In this document: positions 57,506-64,000 of the stretch, in pieces
How the letters are laid out: each line of letters starts with the position of its first letter
Numbering within the stretch: position 1 is the first letter of the stretch
Assembly: GCA_949752745.1 (NCBI GenBank)
Contig: OX457025.1
Span: 93,515,304-93,579,303, forward strand
Direction: 5' to 3'
From: Protula sp. h YS-2021
Taxonomy: Eukaryota > Annelida > Polychaeta > Sabellida > Serpulidae
DNA: 64,000 nt
Made by a program: the position numbers and the translations under genes
The notes under the pieces: model-generated
The model's input: the letters and a program-made list of their open reading frames with translations, nothing else
Database searches by the model: none
What the model was told of the DNA's origin: nothing

Positions 57506-57844
57506 TGTTTATCATTCAAATTTACCTAGAATTTAGTTGTGAAAATAACAATAAATTATTTTTATCTTCATATATAAATGTTATTCATATTTAAAATTGT
57601 TTTAATCCAATAAAATATACTTTTGAAACACTGAAACTGTAAATCTGTTTCGTCAATCTGTACTGAGATATTCAAATGAAGTTCATGCAAAGACCATATA
57701 TGTCAGTGTGAAACCAGAGACAGGCATAAAATCGGTGTGGGGAAGTATGCAGGAAATTCTGTCCTTTTTCTGTCCTTTTCGCTTCCCTGACAGAAGACAA
57801 AAGAAGCTGCAAGTGATAGGGAGAAATCAGAGTATATTTCAAGT
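57506..57844 (-). other. Presumed promoter region of the Toll-like receptor
   Basis: The 340 bp between the receptor ATG and the presumed left end of the next mobile element are AT-rich. I saw no clear TATA box or kappa-B-like site. Confidence 0.35.
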
Positions 57845-57884
57845 AGTAGGGAAATGGGCGTCCGAAAACAGGAAGTGGCGTCAA

Positions 57885-58010
57885 GGACCCCCTCCCCCCT
57901 AGGGGTCGACTGTCAAGGCCCCCCCCCCTAGGGCTAAGAAAATTTTGCGATTTCTGCATAGTTATCCGTTTCACATCATTCTGCGCAACTTTTGTTTTCA
58001 TGACCCCCCC
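57885..58010. repeat. Diverged G/C-run unit at the left end of the small element
   Basis: C runs with CTAGGGGTCGA are followed by TTTTGCGATTTCTGCATAGT and TATCCGTTTCACATCATTCT. Read inverted, these match the AACGGATAATTATGC...AAATCGCAAA core of the units at 50,540-50,910. Confidence 0.55.
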
Positions 58011-59714
58011 CCTCTTACTTAAAATTGCCATAACTTTCGTTATATTCGACCGATTTGTATGAAAATTTCACTGTTTGATTCAGTTTTATGTAAAGTTTTG
58101 TCATAAAGTGGTCACAGGCTATTTTCGCAGCTGGCTGTATGCATAATGTAACATGCCGCCATTTTAACTGTGTAAAAAGTGAAAAAGTGTGATAACTTTC
58201 GTTATAGTTAACCGATTTGTATGAAAATTTCACCATTTGATTCAGTGTTATGTAAAGTTTTGTCATAAAGTAATCATGGGCTACTTGCGCAGCTGGCTGT
58301 GTGCATATTTATAGCATGTAGCCATTTTAACTTAAAACTGGGATATTTTTTGTTATTCTTGACCGATTTACCTGGAAATTTCACTGTTTGATTCGGTTTT
58401 CTATTTAGTTTTGACATAGTCATGGGCTATTTGCACAGCTGGCTGTATACATATTTATAGCATGTAGCCATTTTAACTTAAAACTGAGGTAACTTTTGTT
58501 ATACTTGACCGATTTACCTGGAAATTTCACTGTTTGATTCAGTTTTCTATCTAGTTTTGACATAGTCATGGGCTATTTGCACAGCTCGCTGTATGCATAT
58601 TTATAGCACGTAGCCATTTTAACTTAAAACTGGGATAACTTTTGTTATACTTGACCGATTTACATGAAAATTTCACCATTTTGTTCAGTTATTTCTTGTG
58701 TTATTTTGCGGATGAATACCATTTTGGCTTGACCGCTAGATGTCTCTGCTGTGCAGCTCTACAACTGTATGTGAGACATTCTGCTGAGTCAGCAATTTTA
58801 ACCAGTTTGAACAAGTTACACACCATATTTTGATTACATGTAAGTAGCATAAAAGCATGAGTGAAACATACATTTCAACCAGTGATAAATTCTGCTGAGT
58901 CAGCAATTTTAACAAGTTTGAACAAGTTACACACCATACACCATCGAAGTAGTATAAAAGCAGACCTTTTTGTTCTGCTTGGACAAACTTTTTGTTTTTG
59001 GTTTTTATGACTCTATGACATTATGTGACAACATGCGACTGTGACATTATGTGACTTTATGTAATCTGTGACATTATGTGACTCTCTATGACTTTTTTTT
59101 AACATAATAGCCATATTTCTATGTCTATTTTCACTATTATTATTATGCTAATATTTAATTAGTCATATTTCAATGGTTTTATTACAATAACCACACGCAC
59201 ACACAGCATAGGAATAAGTACATGAAAGGTCTCAGAGTGCGGGGAAACCGATCAATAAATTTCAGAGTGCACTCGTTCAGAGCGTGGGAACGATCAATAA
59301 TTTGAGAAGGAATGGTATTTTCCCTACGTTAAGTCCAATGTTATGTTTTATGTTATAGTAGTTGGAAAATGGTGCAAACTTTAGCAAATGTAGTTTTTGA
59401 CAACATATGATATATAAAATAAGTTTTAGCATTTTACCATGCTACTTATTCAAATATTTTAAAGTTATAGTGGTGCAGAAATGGTGGTTCTAGACCAACT
59501 TTAACAAATTTAGTTTTTCACGTTTCAAACAATTCTACCACTTGGTTGGTCGGTTGATTGTTGGAAAATGGGAAGTGAAAATGTGGATAGTTATGTAGAA
59601 AAACTGCGCCCATTCAAACATGTGTTCGAATGGCAAGCCCATTTAAAAGATGTGTTCGAATGGCAAGCCCATTCAAAACACGTGTTTGAATAATTTTTGG
59701 AAGATATTAGGTCG

Positions 59715-59932
59715 TGGTATTGTTCAACAAATTGTTCAACATGTTCAACATGTTCAACACGTTCAACATGTTGAACATGTTGTTGTTCAACATGTTCAAC
59801 ATGTTGTTCAACATATTCAACATGTTGTTCAACATGTTCAACATGTTGTTCAACATGTTCAACATGTTCAACATGTTGTTCAACATGTTTAACAAGTTCA
59901 ACATGTTCTTCAACATGTTGTTGTTCAACAAT
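59715..59932. repeat. GTTCAACAT tandem array, left arm
   Basis: About 20 nine-base words (GTTCAACAT, with GTT insertions). Because AACATGTT is self-complementary the array is nearly palindromic, and it leaves open frames on both strands. ORFs here are artefacts. Confidence 0.9.
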
Positions 59933-59938
59933 TTGTTG

Positions 59939-59947
59939 TATATAAAG
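59939..59947 (+). promoter_or_regulatory. TATA box for the zinc-finger gene, inside the inverted arm
   Basis: TATATAAAG lies 61 nt before ATG 60000. The same sequence is present inverted in the right arm. Confidence 0.5.
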
Positions 59948-59999
59948 CTATGTTTAAAGACTTTCTCATCATTTGAATTGTGTAGATTGAACCGAAAGG

Positions 60000-60731
60000 A
60001 TGTATCAATGCAACATTTGTTCAAAATCTTACAACTGGCCACAAAGTCTTAAAAGACACTTAAAGGTTGCTCACACGTCAGAAGTGGATGAAGAATCGGA
60101 TATGGAAAACCCTATAAAACTACCTTTCACGGAAACTTTCGATGAGTCTTCTATGGAAAGTGAAAGCGTTAACATGGCTGAAAAGAATGTACATGCTTGT
60201 ACAGAATGTGGTGCATTATAGAACAGCGAAGAAGCTTTGCTCAAACATATGGAGCGGTGTGGTGAGGATGCCGATGACAGGAGTTCTGAAAGTGAGTCAG
60301 AAACAGACTCTGAAAGTGAGTCAGAAATAGACTCTGTTTGGTATGATATGGTTCAAGAAGTCTACGATGACTATGATGACAAATTTCAAGAAAAGGTTTC
60401 AGAATATGAAGAACAAGGACTTGAAGATCCGCGTGAAATAGCAAGCTATGACCTTCGACCCATTTATAAACATGGACTTAAACAACTGTTTATGAGACTA
60501 TTCAAATATACCCAGCGTCTAGAAGAAAGCCAACATTATCAAAAGATTTTAAAGGACTTTAATTACTTTGTGGATGAAAAATATTACAAGTATTCAAAGG
60601 CACTAAAGGTGGCTATAAGGAAAAACAATGCATTCTTTGAAGAGCTACTAGATAAGGAAGAGGAGTATGACAGCAGTGATGAAGAAAGTGACATGGAGAG
60701 TGAGCAGAGTGAAACAGATGAAGAAAAATAG
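60000..60731 (+). pseudogene. C2H2 zinc-finger/acidic protein of the small element, one nonsense codon
   Basis: 243 codons in one frame from ATG 60000 to TAG 60,729-60,731, broken only by TAG at 60,219-60,221 (codon 74). The N-terminal classical C2H2 finger is YQCNICSKSYNWPQSLKRHL. A second finger, ACTEC...LLKHMERC, contains the stop. Then come a Ser/Glu repeat (SESESETDSESESEID), a helical region (VWYDMVQEVYDDYDDKFQEK, RLEESQHYQKILKDFNYFV) and an acidic tail. I recall similar zinc-finger plus helical ORFs from Polintons. A DNA-binding regulatory role is inferred. The first 15 codons lie within the inverted arm. Confidence 0.72.
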
Positions 60732-61331
60732 ACTTATTTGAATAAACTTTGTGATAAAGACTTTATAAATGTTGTAATATTTTATTCGCTTAAGCGTTGT
60801 GTATTAATATATGTCTTGCTTTGCAACATATAAAGTCGCAAGGTTCCTGACGTGGTTTTAATTGACGCGTAAACCATATATCATATATTAGGTATTATAG
60901 TTAATTTTGTATTATTATGTATTATATTCAAGAATTGTATTATTATGTATTATATCCAAGTATTGTATGAGAAAAATAAAAAGTTGAAAAGCATCATATG
61001 TGTTTTTATTGAATATCACAAATATGTACAATTATGATACAAACAAAACTATTTCAAATACATATTATGTTAATACCTGTGCAGATTCCGAAAAACTTAA
61101 CATTTTATAACAACTGAGTTCACATGAACATAGATCATGTTAATTTCATAGCCTACATATGAAGACAATTTAATTTGAACTACATATCAAATGTATATGT
61201 CCATATGAGTCAAAGCTAAGTCCTTGTCAAGCTTCAAAACCTTCGCTCCAATCTTCAACACTGAGGGTGATGAAATCATAGCATTCACTAAGCTCGTCAT
61301 GCAGTTAAAATGTATACAGTCATCTCGCTGT
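60732..61331. other. Central non-coding spacer between the convergent genes
   Basis: AT-rich, with AATAAA signals at about 60,740 and 60,975 suited to the plus-strand gene. No ORF of note. Confidence 0.5.
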
Positions 61332-61898
61332 CTACTCAACGATCTTCTGACAGTCACTGCATTTATACAAATCCATTTGCTGAAGCATGAGATCCACTGA
61401 CGTCATTTGCTTCTTCAGCATGTACCAATCGTTCAATGACAACAAAATTCCCTTCTTGGTAGGATGTAACCTCCCAGATGTATGATCCGTAATATATTCA
61501 CGAATGTTAACCATCACTTTCTGTTGATATTTCGCCAATTTAATATATATTTCTCCATTCATAGGTATCATAACCGGTAAATCGTCTACACTCATCTTCT
61601 TCATGGTGGTAGTAGCTTTACACTCTGGTTCTCGCTTCATTTTAGGCTCTGTCTTAATTTTTCGCTTTTTACACGGCGGCGTCATAGCTGGTAACTCATC
61701 TCTTTTTCTCTTTCTAAGATGTGGTCGCTTTTGACGCTGCTGACATGACTTCACCTTAGACTTTACCATGGGCATTGCCTTAGACTTTGCTGTAGGTATT
61801 GTCTCAGGCCTTACCATAAAATTTTCTGCAGGCATTGTCTCAGACTTTTCTACAGGCATTGTCATAGATGGCAGTTGTTGCTCGCTCACTGCAGACAT
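61332..61898 (-). CDS. PC4/p15-like protein of the small element
   Basis: 188 residues, complete from ATG 61898 (MSAVSEQQLPSMTMPVEKSE). The N-terminal half has MP-x-KS repeats and basic clusters (KRPHLRKRKRDE, CKKRKIKTE), which look like nuclear-localisation sequence. The C-terminal half has the PC4 core: EIYIKLAKYQQKVMVNIREY, then GRLHPTKKGILLSLNDW and YMLKKQM. It is a homologue of the gene at 40,947 in the large Polinton and, unlike that copy, is intact. Single-stranded-DNA binding is inferred from the family. Confidence 0.78.
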   Translation of the reverse strand: MSAVSEQQLPSMTMPVEKSETMPAENFMVRPETIPTAKSKAMPMVKSKVKSCQQRQKRPHLRKRKRDELPAMTPPCKKRKIKTEPKMKREPECKATTTMKKMSVDDLPVMIPMNGEIYIKLAKYQQKVMVNIREYITDHTSGRLHPTKKGILLSLNDWYMLKKQMTSVDLMLQQMDLYKCSDCQKIVE

Positions 61899-61950
61899 GT
61901 TTACACTTCAATATCTTGATACAGAATGTGTTAGGTTTGAGGGCGGCTGC

Positions 61951-61958
61951 CTTTTATA
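61951..61958 (-). promoter_or_regulatory. TATA box for the PC4-like gene of the small element
   Basis: TATAAAAG on the minus strand lies 52 nt before ATG 61898, outside the inverted arm. Confidence 0.55.
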
Positions 61959-62009
61959 CTTTATAGTGAGTTGACTTAATATGTTTAGAAATAACTTTAC
62001 CACGTTTGC

Positions 62010-64000
62010 CTTTGTGGCCAATTGTAAGATTTTGAACAAATGTTGCATTGATACATCCTTTCGGTTCAACCTACACAATTCAAATGATGAGAAAGTCTTT
62101 AAACATAGCTTTATATACAACAACTTGTTGAACAACAACATGCTGAAGAACATGTTGAACTTGTTGAACATGTTGAACAACATGTTGAACATGTTGAACA
62201 TGTTGAACAACATGTTGAAAATGTTGAACAACATGTTGAACATGTTGAACAACATGTTGAACATGTTGAACATGTTGAACATGTTGAACAATTTGTTGAA
62301 CAATACCACGACCTAATATCTTCCAAAAATTATTCAAACACGTGTTTTGAATGGGCTTGCCATTCGAACACATCTTTTAAATGGGCTTGCCATTCGAACA
62401 CATGTTTGAATGGGCGCAGTTTTCCTACATAACTATCCACATTTTCACTTCCCATTTTCCAACAATCAACCGACCAACCAAGTGGTAGAATTGTTTGAAA
62501 CGTGAAAAACTAAATTTGTTAAAGTTGGTCTAGAACCACCATTTCTGCACCACTATAACTTTAAAATATTTGAATAAGTAGCATGGTAAAATGCTAAAAC
62601 TTATTTTATATATCATATGTTGTCAAAAACTACATTTGCTAAAGTTTGCACCATTTTCCAACTACTATAACATAAAACATAACATTGGACTTAACGTAGG
62701 GAAAGTACCATTCCTTCTCAAATTATTGATCGTTCCCACGCTCTGAACGAGTGCACTCTGAAATTTATTGATCGGTTTCCCCGCACTCTGAGACCTTTCA
62801 TGTACTTATTCCTATGCTGTGTGTGCGTGTGGTTATTGTAATAAAACCATTGAAATATGACTAATTAAATATTAGCATAATAGTAATAGTGAAAATAGAC
62901 ATAGAAATATGGCTATTATGTAAAAAAAAAGTCATAGAGAGTCACATAATGTCACAGATTACATAAAGTCACATAATGTCACAGTCGCATGTTGTCACAT
63001 AATGTCATAGAGTCATAAAAACCAAAAACAAAAAGTTTGTCCAAGCAGAACAAAAAGGTCTGCTTTTATACTACTTCGATGGTGTATGGTGTGTAACTTG
63101 TTCAAACTTGTTAAAATTGCTGACTCAGCAGAATTTATCACTGGTTGAAATGTATGTTTCACTCATGCTTTTATGCTACTTACATGTAATCAAAATATGG
63201 TGTGTAACTTGTTCAAACTGGTTAAAATTGCTGACTCAGCAGAATGTCTCACATACAGTTGTAGAGCTGCACAGCAGAGACATCTAGCGGTCAAGCCAAA
63301 ATGGTATTCATCCGCAAAATAACACAAGAAATAACTGAACAAAATGGTGAAATTTTCATGTAAATCGGTCAAGTATAACAAAAGTTATCCCAGTTTTAAG
63401 TTAAAATGGCTACGTGCTATAAATATGCATACAGCGAGCTGTGCAAATAGCCCATGACTATGTCAAAACTAGATAGAAAACTGAATCAAACAGTGAAATT
63501 TCCAGGTAAATCGGTCAAGTATAACAAAAGTTATCTCAGTTTTAAGTTAAAATGGCTACATGCTATAAATATGCATACAGCCAGCTGTGCAAATAGCCCA
63601 TGACTATGTCAAAACTAGATAGAAAACCGAATCAAACAGTGAAATTTCCAGGTAAATCGGTCAAGAATAACAAAAGTTATCCCAGTTTTAAGTTAAAATG
63701 GCTACATGCTATAAATATGCACACAGCCAGCTGCGCAAGTAGCCCATGATTACTTTATGACAAAACTTTACATAACACTGAATCAAATGGTGAAATTTTC
63801 ATACAAATCGGTTAACTATAACGAAAGTTATCACACTTTTCCACTTTTTACACAGTTAAAATGGCGGCATGTTACATTATGCATACAGCCAGCTGCGAAA
63901 ATAGCCTGTGACCACTTTATGACAAAACTTTACATAAAACTGAATCAAACAGTGAAATTTTCATACAAATCGGTCGAATATAACGAAAGTTATGGCAATT
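62010..64000. repeat. Right inverted arm of the small element (cut by window end)
   Basis: It mirrors 58,023-60,046, with the inner edge at 62,010. It carries the same TATA box and first 15 codons of the zinc-finger gene on the minus strand, which here run into a stop within a few codons. The GTTCAACAT array lies at about 62,125-62,295. The arm continues past the window. Confidence 0.93.

Larger units (their letters stand above)
58023..60046. repeat. Left inverted arm of the small element (2.02 kb)
   Basis: It is nearly identical, inverted, to 62,010-64,000. From outside in it holds about five tandem units of 140-160 bp (TAACTTTCGTTATA... CCGATTTGTATGAAAATTTC...), a duplicated CTGCTGAGTCAGCAATTTTA segment, GTGACATTATGTGACT repeats, a GTTCAACAT array, a TATA box and the first 15 codons of the zinc-finger gene. 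Confidence 0.93.
57845..64000. mobile_element. Small palindromic Polinton-like element, right end outside window
   Basis: Inverted arms (58,023-60,046 and 62,010-64,000) flank 1.96 kb with two convergent genes, a zinc-finger/acidic protein and a PC4-like protein. The presumed left terminus AGTAGGGAAATGGGCGTCCG (57,845) resembles the large Polinton's AGTAGTTGTATAATGGGCGC, and a G/C-run unit of the Polinton type lies at 57,885-58,010. No polymerase, integrase, ATPase or capsid gene is present between the arms. By symmetry the element should end near 64,180, about 6.3 kb in all. Left-end placement and Polinton affiliation are inferences. Confidence 0.7.

Noticed and set aside
59707..60042. ORFs with Asn-Met-Leu or Gln-His-Val repeats on both strands, also at 61,908-62,373
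   Set aside because: Artefacts of the GTTCAACAT array; only the frame from 60,000 has a zinc finger and a TATA box.
57845..64000. Simple assembly-made palindrome
   Set aside because: The arms differ by small substitutions and about 33 bp in length and flank unique genes, which a mirrored artefact would not show; long reads should still confirm it.

Overview
The window is invertebrate nuclear DNA: split genes with GT-AG introns, AT-rich introns, many microsatellites and long poly-G/poly-C runs, CR1/L2-type retrotransposon remnants and a Maverick/Polinton. The GRD-like GABA receptor points to a protostome, and I lean to a lophotrochozoan (mollusc or brachiopod grade). That lineage call is an inference; no sequence search was possible.

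Layout. (1) About 220-11,874, plus strand: twelve exons of a MATE-type multidrug/toxin extruder (SLC47A-like). The first exon lies left of the window. One exon edge is amplified into seven 100-bp copies that each keep their splice sites. (2) 28,959-16,440, minus strand: a complete nine-exon Cys-loop receptor subunit most like GRD (GABA-A receptor superfamily), with exons of 68, 221, 83, 144 and 153 bp. (3) About 28,960-33,288: intergenic DNA with dispersed repeats. (4) 33,296-52,777: a 19.5-kb Maverick/Polinton with long terminal inverted repeats, flanked by a direct repeat. It carries protein-primed DNA polymerase B, a PC4-like gene and relatives, adenain-like protease, major and minor capsid proteins, packaging ATPase, integrase and several small zinc-binding or unknown genes. 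Capsid and protease frames are open. Polymerase, ATPase, integrase, minor capsid and several small genes are broken, and a CR1/L2-like retroelement sits inside the polymerase gene. (5) 57,505-54,600, minus strand: a two-exon Toll-like receptor with a frameshift near the end of its TIR domain. (6) About 57,845 to beyond 64,000: a second Polinton-like element, much smaller, with inverted repeats of at least 2 kb around two convergent genes: a C2H2 zinc-finger/acidic protein and a PC4-like protein. It shows no polymerase, integrase or capsid gene, so it looks like a non-autonomous satellite of a Polinton.

How the parts relate. The three host genes are unrelated to one another. Three things tie the two mobile elements together: PC4-like proteins, a G-run repeat unit placed beside their promoters or ends, and similar-looking termini. 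The large Polinton has overlapping ATGA stop/start junctions (integrase to ATPase, capsid to protease) and TATA boxes in front of many genes, so its genes look like compact virus-style transcription units. If a little-described system is present, the best candidate is the pairing of a decayed Polinton with a small palindromic element that keeps only two putative regulatory/DNA-binding genes, on either side of a Toll-like receptor.
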